Shown piece after piece: positions 32,262 through 41,288 of a DNA stretch of 64,000 nucleotides. The DNA is taken from assembly GCF_003268655.1 (NCBI RefSeq), contig NZ_CP029642.1:1364001-1428000 (forward strand), given 5' to 3'. The notes under the pieces are model-generated. The model searched no databases, was not told the origin of the DNA, and worked only from the letters and a program-made list of their open reading frames with translations. Every line of letters starts with the position of its first letter. The stretch's first letter is position 1. The DNA is from Arthrobacter dokdonellae. GTDB lineage: Bacteria > Actinomycetota > Actinomycetes > Actinomycetales > Micrococcaceae. Position numbers and translations under genes: made by a program.

Positions 32262-33338
32262 TTAGTTAGAGTCATTTTTACCGGAATAGACGACGTCGGA
32301 CACCGCCTTGCGCAGCGCCGTTGCGTCATCCCCGTCCCGGCTGGGGCTGACACGGTTGGTGAGCAGGGCGATGGTGACGCCGTTATCCCTGTCCGCCAGC
32401 AGTGACGTTCCCGTGAAGCCGCCGTGTCCGCGGGCGTCCCGTCCTGCCGCGCCCATCCACGGCTGCTGGTTGATGCGCAGGCCCAGGCCGTGGCCAAATC
32501 CGGGGTCGGCCGGGTTGAAGTGGCTGCCCAGCATGTCCGGGAGCTGGCTGCGCCACATGTCGGCGGCGAGGGCGGGGGAGAGGATTCCCGGCAGGCCGGT
32601 GCGGAGCGACTCGCCGAAGACGGCCAGTCCGGGCGCCGTGGCGAACATGCCGGCGTTTCCGCTGAGCCCGCCGAGCGACCATGCGGCCTCGTCATGCACA
32701 ATGCCGCGGACCAGCCCGCGGCCCAGCGCGGCCTGGTCTTCGGTGGGCGCGCACCGCTCCGGGTCCGGGGTGCCGGCGATGCCGTCCGTGCCGAGTTTGG
32801 ACAGCACGCGGTCGCGCACCAGGGCGGCCCACGGCCTGTCAGTTACGTGCTCGGCCAGCGCCATGGCGGTGTTGAAGCCGGCGCACGAATACGTGAACCT
32901 TGTGCCGGGTGCGGCCTCCAGCGGCGTGCCCAGGAGATCATCGACGAGCCGGCGCCGGTCAAAGGCGCGGCCGTCGGCCAGCGCACGTTCCCAGCCGCGC
33001 CACTCGGACGGCAGGCCCGAGGTGTGCGTCAGCAGCTGCCGCAGGGTCACCGTGGACTTGTCGCCGTGCGCGTAGGCGGGCAGGCATGTACCGACGGGCG
33101 CGTCCAGCTCCAACTCTCCGTCGCCGACGAGGGACAGCATCGTGACGGTGGTGAACAGCTTCGTCACCGAGGCCAGGTCAAAGCAGGTCCCCGGCGCGGC
33201 CGTGCCGGCCGTGACGGTGGGCAGCGCTTCCCCGTCAAGGACGACGGCGCAGCTCGCCGCGGGTGCCACCCCGTCCGTGACTGCCTGGTTGAGGAGGCGC
33301 CGTATTTCGTGGGTCACGTGTCCGTAAGGTGCAGGCAT
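32262..33338 (-). CDS. Serine hydrolase of the beta-lactamase/AmpH class
   Basis: This 358-residue penicillin-binding-protein-like hydrolase has an S-x-x-K motif (S57-V-T-K60, in FDLASVTKLF), LTHTSGLPSEW after it, a Tyr motif YSCAGFN near 150 and HGGFTGTSL near the C-terminus (in place of KTG). No signal peptide is visible, so it should act in the cytoplasm. It lies 22 bp downstream of murQ in the same operon, suggesting a role on recycled muropeptides. Family members also include esterases and D-aminopeptidases. Confidence 0.88.
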   Translation of the reverse strand: MPAPYGHVTHEIRRLLNQAVTDGVAPAASCAVVLDGEALPTVTAGTAAPGTCFDLASVTKLFTTVTMLSLVGDGELELDAPVGTCLPAYAHGDKSTVTLRQLLTHTSGLPSEWRGWERALADGRAFDRRRLVDDLLGTPLEAAPGTRFTYSCAGFNTAMALAEHVTDRPWAALVRDRVLSKLGTDGIAGTPDPERCAPTEDQAALGRGLVRGIVHDEAAWSLGGLSGNAGMFATAPGLAVFGESLRTGLPGILSPALAADMWRSQLPDMLGSHFNPADPGFGHGLGLRINQQPWMGAAGRDARGHGGFTGTSLLADRDNGVTIALLTNRVSPSRDGDDATALRKAVSDVVYSGKNDSN

Positions 33339-33360
33339 GGGCGGGCTCCGGCGTCGTGCG

Positions 33361-34338
33361 TTATCGGGTTCCGGTGGAGATCGCGGCCGGCAGGAAGCCT
33401 TGGCTTTGGTCCAGCAGCTCGGCGGCCCGGGCGGCGGGGAGGCCGGTCATGACCGCGAGGATGGCTGCCTTGACGTGGCCGCCGGCTGCTTCCAGGGCCG
33501 CGGCGGCGGTGGCCGCGTCGCAGCCCGTGGCGCGCATGAGGGTGCGTTCGCTGCGGGCGCGGAGCTTGGCGTTCGTGGCCCGCAGGTCCACCATGAAGTT
33601 CTTGTACGTCTTGCCGAGCCGGACCATGGTGATGGTGCTGACCATGTTCAGGACCAGTTTTTGGCAGGTGCCGGACTTCAGGCGGGTGGAGCCGGCGAGG
33701 ACTTCCGGGCCCACCTCGATCTCCAGGGCGGTGTCCGCGGCGGCGCCGAGCGGGGAGTCTTCATTGCACGAAAAGCCCACCGTGTAGGCGCCACTGGCCT
33801 TGGCGGCCTTAACGGCGGCGATGACGTACGGGGTGCGGCCGGACGCGGCGATGCCGATCACGGAATCGTTGTTAGTGAGGAGCAGTGCGGCCATGTCCTG
33901 CTGCGCAGCTTCCGCGCTGTCCTCGGCATTTTCCACGGCCTGGCCGACGGCGGCGCTGCCGCCGGCGATGACACCAACCACCTGGGAGGGATCCGTGCCG
34001 AAGGTGGGCGGACACTCGCTGGCGTCCAGGATCCCGAGCCGGCCGGGGGTGCCGGCGCCCACGTAGATGAGGCGGCCGCCGTCGGACATCCTCCGGGCGA
34101 TCTGGTCGATGATGGCGGCGATGGCGGGAAGCGCCCCTTCGATGGCCCGGGGAACGCGCGTATCTTCGCCGTTCATGGCCGTGGCCAGTTCCAAGGTCGT
34201 CAGCGCGGCGAGGTCGGGGTGCTCCGGGTTGGCGGATTCGGTCACGAGCAACTCGAGCTCGGACCGCAGATCATTCTCCGAAGGGGTCAAGGCTGGCCTT
34301 CCCATTTCATGATTGGCTGCGCCGCCGTTGGCGGTCAT
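33361..34338 (-). CDS. murQ: N-acetylmuramic acid 6-phosphate etherase
   Basis: This 325-residue SIS-domain lyase cleaves the D-lactyl ether of MurNAc-6-phosphate, giving GlcNAc-6-phosphate. Family marks include GGRLIYVGAGTPGRLGILDA, ECPPTFGTDPSQV, AAVGQAVENAEDS, SGRTPYVIAA and the C-terminal helical (UBA-like) domain. The ATG at 34338 has AGGA upstream; another lies 11 codons in. A very long N-terminal open frame continues upstream but is not protein-like. It heads an operon with the serine hydrolase and the broken MFS gene. Confidence 0.96.
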   Translation of the reverse strand: MTANGGAANHEMGRPALTPSENDLRSELELLVTESANPEHPDLAALTTLELATAMNGEDTRVPRAIEGALPAIAAIIDQIARRMSDGGRLIYVGAGTPGRLGILDASECPPTFGTDPSQVVGVIAGGSAAVGQAVENAEDSAEAAQQDMAALLLTNNDSVIGIAASGRTPYVIAAVKAAKASGAYTVGFSCNEDSPLGAAADTALEIEVGPEVLAGSTRLKSGTCQKLVLNMVSTITMVRLGKTYKNFMVDLRATNAKLRARSERTLMRATGCDAATAAAALEAAGGHVKAAILAVMTGLPAARAAELLDQSQGFLPAAISTGTR

Positions 34339-34566
34339 TTGCCCGGTCCTAACCAGTGTATTGCTCGCGATGGCCCACCCGCGTCGAGGCGTTGCCACGC
34401 TCATCGGGGGAGCGCATACTGAACCTGACCGCCATCCACGGCCCGGGCCCGCGGGGCAGGCCAGGCGATGGCGCGGCGGAGGGCAACCGACGCCGGTGGC
34501 CCCGGCCGGGCCGTGGCGGCTGGGCGCAGCGGTCGTGCGGCATGGTGGCGATGGGAGGCACCAGTG

Positions 34567-35517
34567 ATGGAAGCGCCGGTTCGGGGACGCGGAATGATGG
34601 CCGAGACCATCGCTTGTGCGGTTGCGGCACTTGTCCTGCTGGGGTCGTGCGCCGGTGCTCCGCCGCAGCCGGCGCCGGGGGTTGCCGTGCCGGCGGGGAC
34701 AGGGACGACCACCCCGGGCAGCGAACCGGCCCCCGCCTCTAATCCCGCAGGAGACCAGCCGACCGTCAACATTGCTGGGCCGCCGGAACCCGGTGCGCCG
34801 GGTGCAAACGCGGCCGGGCAGCTGGCGTGGGTGCCGCCGGGCCCCGCGGACCCGAATGACCCGCCGCCAGACGGCTGGTATGGGAATCTGGTGCTGAAGC
34901 AATGTGACAGCATGGCCGGCGGCGATGCGCTGGGGACCGCGGCGCGCGACCTCTGCACGGCCGTGACCACCGGGGAACAAAACGCATGGGACCAGGTGGA
35001 TACCGACTATGCGGCGCTGCCACAACCTGACGGTTCCAGTTGTCTCGAAACGGCGGCCTATCAAGTGCTGGCGAATCTGGTGCAATATCACCGGGCTCAT
35101 CCGGGTGCGAAGGTTGCCACCCAACCCGGCGCCAACACCGCCTGCCCGCTGGCATTGAGCGGCATCGTCGACGTGGCCCAGGATGCCACCGCCCTGAACC
35201 CGCATGTCCCCGCGGAGGGCGGCACCGTCCTGCGGCTCATGGGCCGTTTCCTGGCCGTCTCGGCCGTTCTCGTCAACGGGCAAAGCGTCGCGGCCACCAA
35301 GAATGCCGAGAACAACTACGATTTCGTGGCCCCGCCTTCCTCGGCGGCCGGACCGGTGACGGTTCAGGCCGTCGCGCCGGACGGGTCGGTGCTCACGGGC
35401 AGTGCTGAATACACCTACGACCCCGCCGAGGTCCCCGCGACACCCCCGACGACGACGGAACCGGAACCGCCTGCCTCGAACCCGGCGGATGCGCCCACCG
35501 AATCCGTCAGTCCATAG
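34567..35517 (+). CDS. Lipoprotein with IPT/TIG-like domain
   Basis: This 316-residue predicted lipoprotein has signal peptide and lipobox LLGSC with Cys28. A long Pro/Gly/Ala-rich linker (30-105) is followed by an alpha-helical conserved domain (about 110-200, with paired Cys). A C-terminal IPT/TIG-like beta domain (about 218-295, starting near LNPHVPAEGGTVLRLMG and ending in SAEYTY) and a Pro/Thr tail complete it. GGGAGG lies eight bases before the ATG. It is 9 bp upstream of the next membrane-protein gene. The function is unknown. Confidence 0.75.
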   Translation: MEAPVRGRGMMAETIACAVAALVLLGSCAGAPPQPAPGVAVPAGTGTTTPGSEPAPASNPAGDQPTVNIAGPPEPGAPGANAAGQLAWVPPGPADPNDPPPDGWYGNLVLKQCDSMAGGDALGTAARDLCTAVTTGEQNAWDQVDTDYAALPQPDGSSCLETAAYQVLANLVQYHRAHPGAKVATQPGANTACPLALSGIVDVAQDATALNPHVPAEGGTVLRLMGRFLAVSAVLVNGQSVAATKNAENNYDFVAPPSSAAGPVTVQAVAPDGSVLTGSAEYTYDPAEVPATPPTTTEPEPPASNPADAPTESVSP

Positions 35518-35526
35518 GCGTGTCCC

Positions 35527-36492
35527 ATGGCCGAGTCGAGTCCGGTTGCCGAAACCCCGCCACTGGCCAAGGCACTGTCCCTGGTCGCCTCCTTCGGGCC
35601 GCCGATCGCCGTCGTCACGGCCCTGCTTGTGTACTTTGGATGGGCGCGCTCCGACGCGCAGTCCCGGGCGATGGGCCTGGATGTCAGTTTGTTCGGTTAT
35701 ACGCCCCAGGACTATGTCCTTCGGAGCATCCGCTCGCTGTTTCTGCCGCTGGTGCTGATCACGATTGTGGCGATTACCTGGCTCGCGGCAGACGTGTGGC
35801 TGACCGGTCACGCGCTCGCCGGGCGGCGCCGGGGAATGGTGCTGCGCACGGCCCTGGCAGCTGTTTATGGCGGGAGCGTGGCCGCCGGCGCGTGTCTGCT
35901 TGCCGCCGTCGTGCAGCCAGGACGTGGTGCGCTGTTTCTTCCCTATCTGGCGGCGGCAGGGGTGCTGGTCGCGGCGTGGGGTGTCCGCCTCCGCCGGCAT
36001 GCCGCGGGGGAGCCACGCGCAGTGGCGTCCGGCACGGTGGAGCCCAGGACTGCGGCGGTGCACGAGGCGGCGGCGGAGCACGAGGCGGCGGCGGAGCCGC
36101 GGGCCGACGCCCTGCCGTCCCGCCGGTCCGCCACGTACCGGGCACTGGAGTCGGCATTGGTCTTCACCTTGGTGACGCTGCTGATGTTCTGGGGCACGGC
36201 GGACTTTGCCCAGGCAGTGGGACGGGGACTGGCCGTGCAGGTGGAACAAGGGGTCGGGTCGATGCCGCGGGTGACCCTGTACAGCAAGGCCAGGCTGGCA
36301 GTCGGGGCTCCCAATGTCACCGAAACAAGCCTGGGCACCAGTACCGCGCCGCTATACACCTATCGGGGGCTGCGGCTGTTGGTGGTCAGCGGCGGCCGGC
36401 TCTTCCTTTTGCACGATGGCTGGACGTTGCGGTCGGGAACCGTGGTGGTCCTGCCCGATGATGACACCATCCGGGTGGAGTTGGGGAACTGA
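35527..36492 (+). CDS. Multi-helix membrane protein paired with the lipoprotein
   Basis: This 321-residue protein of unknown function has four or five membrane helices (about 20-40, 70-92, 105-127, 137-153 and 213-232). A charged, Ala/Glu-rich loop with repeated HEAAAEHEAAAE lies in the middle, and a C-terminal soluble beta-rich part (240-321) is probably outside. It follows the lipoprotein gene by 9 bp, so the two are very likely cotranscribed and may form a complex. No family is recognised. Confidence 0.7.
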   Translation: MAESSPVAETPPLAKALSLVASFGPPIAVVTALLVYFGWARSDAQSRAMGLDVSLFGYTPQDYVLRSIRSLFLPLVLITIVAITWLAADVWLTGHALAGRRRGMVLRTALAAVYGGSVAAGACLLAAVVQPGRGALFLPYLAAAGVLVAAWGVRLRRHAAGEPRAVASGTVEPRTAAVHEAAAEHEAAAEPRADALPSRRSATYRALESALVFTLVTLLMFWGTADFAQAVGRGLAVQVEQGVGSMPRVTLYSKARLAVGAPNVTETSLGTSTAPLYTYRGLRLLVVSGGRLFLLHDGWTLRSGTVVVLPDDDTIRVELGN

Positions 36493-36494
36493 GT

Positions 36495-36520
36495 GCCGGC
36501 CGGCTGGGAGGCCGGCCGGC
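36495..36520. terminator. Hairpin after the lipoprotein/membrane-protein pair
   Basis: Two copies of GCCGGCCGGC, a self-complementary 10-mer, are separated by TGGGAG and followed by CTTCC. They begin three bases after the stop. A weaker inverted repeat (GACGTGAA 36529-36536, TTCACGTC 36556-36563) follows and might be an operator for the next gene. Confidence 0.7.
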
Positions 36521-36635
36521 CTTCCAGCGACGTGAAGAATGTGACGTGGACGATGTTCACGTCGGGGCCGGACGGGTGTAAGGATCTGCGGCCGCCAATC
36601 TGGGCCGGAACCGGTACCGTGGGGAGCACCTGCCC

Positions 36636-37469
36636 ATGACGATAGCCGCCACCCGAGGTGCCACAGTGAAAAAGCCAGCACGTTCTCGTTTTTCCCGGGG
36701 GCAGCGCGCCGCCTTGCGCGTGCGGCGGCGGTACAGCGTGGCCGCAATGGCCGGCGTCGCCACCTATGTGGGCGTCGACGCCGTGTTGCAGCGGCTGCCG
36801 CCCCATTACAGCTTGATTCGCGACGCGGAGAGCAACCTGGCCGTGGGGCCGTTTGGCTGGATCATGAATTTGAACTTCATTGGACGGGCAGCCACGACCC
36901 TCTGCCTGGTGCGTGCCGTGCTCGGAACCGGGCCCGCATCCCCGCTCAGGACGACCGGTGCGGCGCTGCTGGGGCTCGGTGGAGCGTGCTCGGGCGTCCT
37001 GGCTTTCTTCCCCACCGACATTCCCGGCGTTGACGCACCGGCTGGCGGCGGCCCGGGCCATGGCCTGGCTGCCAGTGGCCCTGCCGCACCCGGCCGGGCA
37101 GCCACCACTCCCGGCCTGTCCGCGACAACCTGGGTCGGCGCGGTACACCTGGCGGTGACGGGCGTTGGATTTTTGGCGGCGTTCGCCGGCATCTTGGTGC
37201 TGACGGCATGGCTCCGGACGCGTCCGCGGCTGGCGCGGACTTCCGCGCTGGCCATGGGATTTTGCGCGCTGACAGCAAGCGGCCTGGGCGCCCTGGGCCT
37301 GGCGGGCAGATATTTCCCCGCATATCTGGGCCTGGCGGAGCGAATCGCGCTGGCCGGGATTCTGGGTTGGGCGTTTTCCGTGTCGGCCGGCCTCCGTGCC
37401 CTGCAGCCGGCGCCGGGCGGGCCCGCTACTCCCGTGAGTTCAGCAGGCGGACCACGGCTTCAGCACTGA
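36636..37469 (+). CDS. DUF998-like membrane protein
   Basis: This 277-residue membrane protein of the DUF998 type has six to seven helices. After a basic N-terminus come DAVLQRLPPHYSLIRDAESNLAVG (with the conserved polar loop), FGWIMNLNFIGRAATTL and GALLGLGGACSGVLAFFPTD (approximate). The Pro/Gly-rich segment 133-165 is low complexity. The function is unknown. Its 3' end overlaps the convergent nagZ by 44 bp. Confidence 0.7.
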   Translation: MTIAATRGATVKKPARSRFSRGQRAALRVRRRYSVAAMAGVATYVGVDAVLQRLPPHYSLIRDAESNLAVGPFGWIMNLNFIGRAATTLCLVRAVLGTGPASPLRTTGAALLGLGGACSGVLAFFPTDIPGVDAPAGGGPGHGLAASGPAAPGRAATTPGLSATTWVGAVHLAVTGVGFLAAFAGILVLTAWLRTRPRLARTSALAMGFCALTASGLGALGLAGRYFPAYLGLAERIALAGILGWAFSVSAGLRALQPAPGGPATPVSSAGGPRLQH

Positions 37470-39051
37470 CGCGGCTGAAGCCGTGGCAGTGGATCGTGGT
37501 CAGGGCGGTGCCTGTGGCGGCCCCGCCCTCGGGAACCAGGCCGGCATTGATGCACAGTGCCTGCGGGGCCACTGCGGCTACCGCGGCCAGCGAGGCCTGC
37601 TGGTCGGGAGACGCCAGCGAATCGACCAGCACCAGGACCGTCTCGCCCTGTGATGCGGCCGCGGAAACCAGGTCAGAGAGATGCTCCGCGCTCAGCAGGG
37701 AAAGGTCCGGCACGCAGACGGGGTAGCCCTCCAGCAGCGCCGTGGCGAGAAAGTTGTCCGTTGGCCCCGCTGCCATGTTGTGTCCGGTGCGGGCATCGAC
37801 CAGCGTGACCACGATGTCCGGTCCGGCAAGGGCCACGGGGCCGGCGCCGCGGTCCACGCGGCATGCCCGGGCTGCGGCCTCCACCCAGTCGACCTCCACC
37901 CAATCGACCTCCGCACGGCCGTCCGCCGCGCCGCGGTCGCCACCGCCATGGCCGTCGCGGGAAGCCCGCTGCGACCACTGCGAAAATGAAGCCACGCGCC
38001 CCGCCGCGGCGCGCAGGACGGTGAGGGGCAGGCGGCCGGAGGAAACGGCGTCGTATACGGCGTCAAACACCTCGGTGTAGCACGCCTCGTCGTCGCGGCC
38101 CGTCGTGTAGGCGTTCAGCGGATTGCCCACGCAGAGCAGGTCCGCCCCCGCCAGCAGGGCCAGGACGGCGCCTTCGCCCGGGCCCACGGTGGCGCGCACG
38201 GCCGCCATGTCCAGGGCATCGGTGACCAGCAGGCCCTCGAAACCCAGCTCCCGCAGCAGCGCCCCGGACCGCGGGTTCAGCGTGGCGGGGGCGCCGCCCA
38301 GCTCGGGGACGATGATGTGCGCGCTCATCACGGCGGCCACCCCGGCGTCGAACGCGGCCTGGAACGGCGGCAGGTGGTGCTCGCGCAGCTGCGCCAGGGT
38401 CAGGTCCACGCGCGCCACGTCCAGGTGCGAATCCGCCACGGTGTCCCCATGCCCGGGAAAGTGCTTGGCGCAGGCCCCGACGCCCGCCGATTGGATCCCG
38501 GCGACGGCGGCGGCGGTGTGCGCGCTGACCAGGGCTGTGGAGGAACCAAATGCGCGCACCCCGATCACGGGGTTGAGCGGGTTTGTGTTGACGTCGGCGA
38601 CGGGCGCGATGGCCAGGTTCACGCCGGCCGCCCGGCAGAGGAGGCCGATCGCCCGGCCCGCGGCCGCCGTCAGCCCGGGGTCGTTGAGGGCGCCGAGCAC
38701 TGCCGCGCCCGGGATCGTGGAACCGTCGCGGGACTGCAGGCGGGTCACGTTGCCGCCCTCCTCGTCCACGCCGACGACGGCGGACGGGTTGGCTTCGCGG
38801 ATGGCGGCCGAGAGCACGGGGAGCTGCCCGGGGACGTCGGGATCGATGTTGTGGCTGAAATACACCACGCCGGCCAGCCCGTTGCGCAGGGCCCGGTCCA
38901 GCCAGGCGGGGACTTTGGTCCCCACGAAGCCGGGCCAGATGACGGAGTTGACCAGGCGGGCCAGGGCGGCGGGCCCGGCGGGTTCAGGCTGGACGGAGGG
39001 AGGCTGGACGGGGACAGGCGCGGGGAAGTGGTGCGGGTCACGGGTGGCCAT
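37426..39051 (-). CDS. nagZ: NagZ-like beta-N-acetylhexosaminidase (GH3)
   Basis: This 541-residue GH3 glycosidase removes GlcNAc from cell-wall fragments. GVDEEGGNVTRLQ, the NagZ loop KHFPGHGDT with catalytic His, and LLVTDALDM with the nucleophile Asp are all present. A GH3 C-terminal domain (about 385-541) is kept, separated by a variable linker in which EVDWV is duplicated by a 15-bp tandem repeat (37879-37908). No signal peptide is seen. With MurQ 3 kb away it supports a peptidoglycan-recycling function. It diverges from purH. Confidence 0.92.
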   Translation of the reverse strand: MATRDPHHFPAPVPVQPPSVQPEPAGPAALARLVNSVIWPGFVGTKVPAWLDRALRNGLAGVVYFSHNIDPDVPGQLPVLSAAIREANPSAVVGVDEEGGNVTRLQSRDGSTIPGAAVLGALNDPGLTAAAGRAIGLLCRAAGVNLAIAPVADVNTNPLNPVIGVRAFGSSTALVSAHTAAAVAGIQSAGVGACAKHFPGHGDTVADSHLDVARVDLTLAQLREHHLPPFQAAFDAGVAAVMSAHIIVPELGGAPATLNPRSGALLRELGFEGLLVTDALDMAAVRATVGPGEGAVLALLAGADLLCVGNPLNAYTTGRDDEACYTEVFDAVYDAVSSGRLPLTVLRAAAGRVASFSQWSQRASRDGHGGGDRGAADGRAEVDWVEVDWVEAAARACRVDRGAGPVALAGPDIVVTLVDARTGHNMAAGPTDNFLATALLEGYPVCVPDLSLLSAEHLSDLVSAAASQGETVLVLVDSLASPDQQASLAAVAAVAPQALCINAGLVPEGGAATGTALTTIHCHGFSRVSAEAVVRLLNSRE

Positions 39052-39126
39052 GGCTGAAAGCCTACCGGGTGGTAGTGGCATAAACTCTAGACGTCGCCCC
39101 ATCGACCAACCCTACGGAGAAAATCT

Positions 39127-40791
39127 GTGACCAGCGTTCTTAACCGTGTTCCAATCCGCCGGGCCCTGATCTCGGTCTACGACAAAACCGGTTTGGAGGA
39201 GCTGGCCACCGGACTGCACGCCGCCGGCGTCTCCATTGTGTCCACCGGCTCCACGGCCGCGAGGATTTCCGCCGCCGGCATCCCCGTCACCGAGGTTTCA
39301 GAGCTGACCGGCTTCCCCGAATGCCTGGACGGCCGCGTCAAGACCCTGCACCCCATGGTCCATGCCGGGATCCTGGCCGACCGCCGCCTGCCGGACCACG
39401 TCCGCCAGCTGGAGGAACTGCACGTTGAACCCTTCGACCTGGTGGTGGTGAACCTCTACCCCTTCGTGGACACCGTGAAGTCGGGCGCGGAACAGGACGC
39501 CGTGGTGGAGCAGATCGATATTGGCGGCCCGTCCATGGTCCGCGCCGCCGCCAAGAACCACCCGTCCGTGGCCGTCGTCGTGGACCCGGCCAAATACGCC
39601 GACGTGGTGCTCGCCGCGGCCGAAGGCGGCTTCACCCTGGCCGCCCGCCAGCGGCTTGCGGCGGCGGCCTTCGCCCACACCGCCGCCTACGACAACGCAG
39701 TGGCGTCCTGGACGGCCTCCCAGTTCCTGGACGAGGACGGCGACGGCGCCATCGACTGGCCCGCCTACGCCGGCTACTCGCTGGAACGCTCCGAGGTGCT
39801 GCGCTACGGCGAAAACCCGCACCAGCAGGCCGCGCTCTACGTGGACCGGGCCGCCCCGGCCGGCATCGCGCAGGCGGACCAGCTGCACGGCAAGGCCATG
39901 AGCTACAACAACTTTGTGGACGCCGACGCCGCCCTCCGTGCGGCGTTCGACTTTGACGGCCCGGCCGTGGCCGTGGTCAAGCACGCCAACCCCTGCGGCG
40001 TGGCTGTGGCCACCGACGGCGCCGAGGACCCCATCGCCGACGCCCACCGCAAGGCCCACGCCTGCGACCCCGTCTCCGCCTACGGCGGCGTCATCGCCGC
40101 CAACCGCACCGTCACCGCCGGCATGGCCCGGACCGTGAAGGACATCTTCACCGAGGTGGTGATCGCCCCGGACTTTGAGCCTGAAGCCGTGGAAATCCTC
40201 GCCAAGAAGAAGAACATCCGCCTGCTCGCCCTGCCCGAGGGCTACGGCCGCTACCCGGCCGAGATCCGCCAGGTCTCCGGCGGCATGCTGGTGCAGATGG
40301 CTGACCGGATCGACGCCGACGGCGACAACCCCGCCAACTGGTCGCTCGCCGCCGGCCCCGCCGCCGACGACGCCACGCTGGCCGATCTCGCCTTCGCCTG
40401 GACGGCCGTGCGCGCCGCGAAGTCCAACGCGATCCTGCTCGCCAAGGACGGCGCCACGGTCGGCATCGGCATGGGGCAGGTCAACCGGGTGGACTCCTGC
40501 CGGCTGGCCGTGGAACGCGCCAACACGCTCGGCATCCAGGTCGAATCCACGGTGGACGCCGCCGGCGGCGCCGCGGGCACCGAGGGTGATTCCGAACAGC
40601 GCTCGCTCGGCTCCGTTGCCGCCTCCGACGCGTTCTTCCCCTTCGCCGACGGCCTGCAAATCCTGCTCGACGCCGGCGTCCGCGCCGTGGTCCAGCCCGG
40701 CGGCTCCATCCGCGACGAGGACGTCGTCGCGGCCGCCAACGCCGCCGGAATCACCATGTACTTCACCGGGGCCCGGCACTTCTTCCACTGA
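39127..40791 (+). CDS. purH: Bifunctional AICAR transformylase/IMP cyclohydrolase
   Basis: This 554-residue enzyme performs the last two steps of IMP synthesis. The N-terminal cyclohydrolase domain includes [19 protein letters not shown] and [14 protein letters not shown]. The C-terminal transformylase has [12 protein letters not shown], the catalytic KHANPCGVA and [12 protein letters not shown] near the end. It starts at GTG with GGAG upstream. It would normally follow purN, which here is 10.6 kb away. Confidence 0.98.
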   Translation: MTSVLNRVPIRRALISVYDKTGLEELATGLHAAGVSIVSTGSTAARISAAGIPVTEVSELTGFPECLDGRVKTLHPMVHAGILADRRLPDHVRQLEELHVEPFDLVVVNLYPFVDTVKSGAEQDAVVEQIDIGGPSMVRAAAKNHPSVAVVVDPAKYADVVLAAAEGGFTLAARQRLAAAAFAHTAAYDNAVASWTASQFLDEDGDGAIDWPAYAGYSLERSEVLRYGENPHQQAALYVDRAAPAGIAQADQLHGKAMSYNNFVDADAALRAAFDFDGPAVAVVKHANPCGVAVATDGAEDPIADAHRKAHACDPVSAYGGVIAANRTVTAGMARTVKDIFTEVVIAPDFEPEAVEILAKKKNIRLLALPEGYGRYPAEIRQVSGGMLVQMADRIDADGDNPANWSLAAGPAADDATLADLAFAWTAVRAAKSNAILLAKDGATVGIGMGQVNRVDSCRLAVERANTLGIQVESTVDAAGGAAGTEGDSEQRSLGSVAASDAFFPFADGLQILLDAGVRAVVQPGGSIRDEDVVAAANAAGITMYFTGARHFFH

Positions 40792-40862
40792 CACGTGGCT
40801 CCAACTGAGTAAGCGGGCTGCCGAGGGGCCCGGACCGAGCTTGCGAGGTCCGGGAGGCAGCG

Positions 40863-40896
40863 GGCGGGTCACCTTCCCTGTGGAAGGTGACCCGCC
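40863..40896. terminator. Terminator hairpin after purH
   Basis: A perfect 15-bp stem, GGCGGGTCACCTTCC against GGAAGGTGACCCGCC, with a 4-nt loop, lies 72 bp past the purH stop. No T-run follows. The remaining 168 bp to the next start hold no gene I can see. Confidence 0.8.
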
Positions 40897-41064
40897 GTCG
40901 TCGTGCCTTCAGTCAATGGACGCTCCTTCGCATCCGGGGCAGGTATCGCGAACGCTCGCCCACCTGCGGCCTCGGCGCCGAGGATTCGGCAACCATGCCA
41001 CGGGGGTGGCATGCTCGGGTGAACTGAACATCCGGACAGTAATAGTGCAGGGGGAGTGGTGGCC

Positions 41065-41244
41065 ATGTCGGGTGCAACGTGGGTCGTGGTGGCGGTGGGC
41101 GTGTTTGCGCTCGTGATCGTGGCGTTGGTGGTGCTGCTGGTGGTGGAACGGCTGCGCGGGAACGCCCCGGATGCTGACGCGGCGCCGCCGGCATTCATCC
41201 CGCACCCGCGCGGGGAGGCCATCCCGCCCACCGGTTCGCGGTAG
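41065..41244 (+). CDS. Small single-helix membrane protein
   Basis: This 59-residue protein has one membrane helix (about 5-28, Val/Ala/Leu-rich) followed by an acidic then Pro-rich cytoplasmic tail. GGGGGAG (41050-41055) lies nine bases before the ATG; GTG codons closer to it would be too near. Small proteins of this form are common in Arthrobacter; the function is unknown. Confidence 0.5.
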   Translation: MSGATWVVVAVGVFALVIVALVVLLVVERLRGNAPDADAAPPAFIPHPRGEAIPPTGSR

Positions 41245-41288
41245 GAGGCACCCGGGCGGACCGACTTTGTGCCTCGCCCGTTCCGGCC

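Noticed and set aside
34339..36249. A 640-codon upstream extension of the murQ frame
   Set aside because: It runs antisense through the lipoprotein and membrane-protein genes and has Arg/Gly/His-rich composition without family resemblance; MurQ homology begins only near 34338.
39298..40872. 524-codon minus-strand frame opposite purH
   Set aside because: Shadow frame; purH is complete and conserved on the plus strand.
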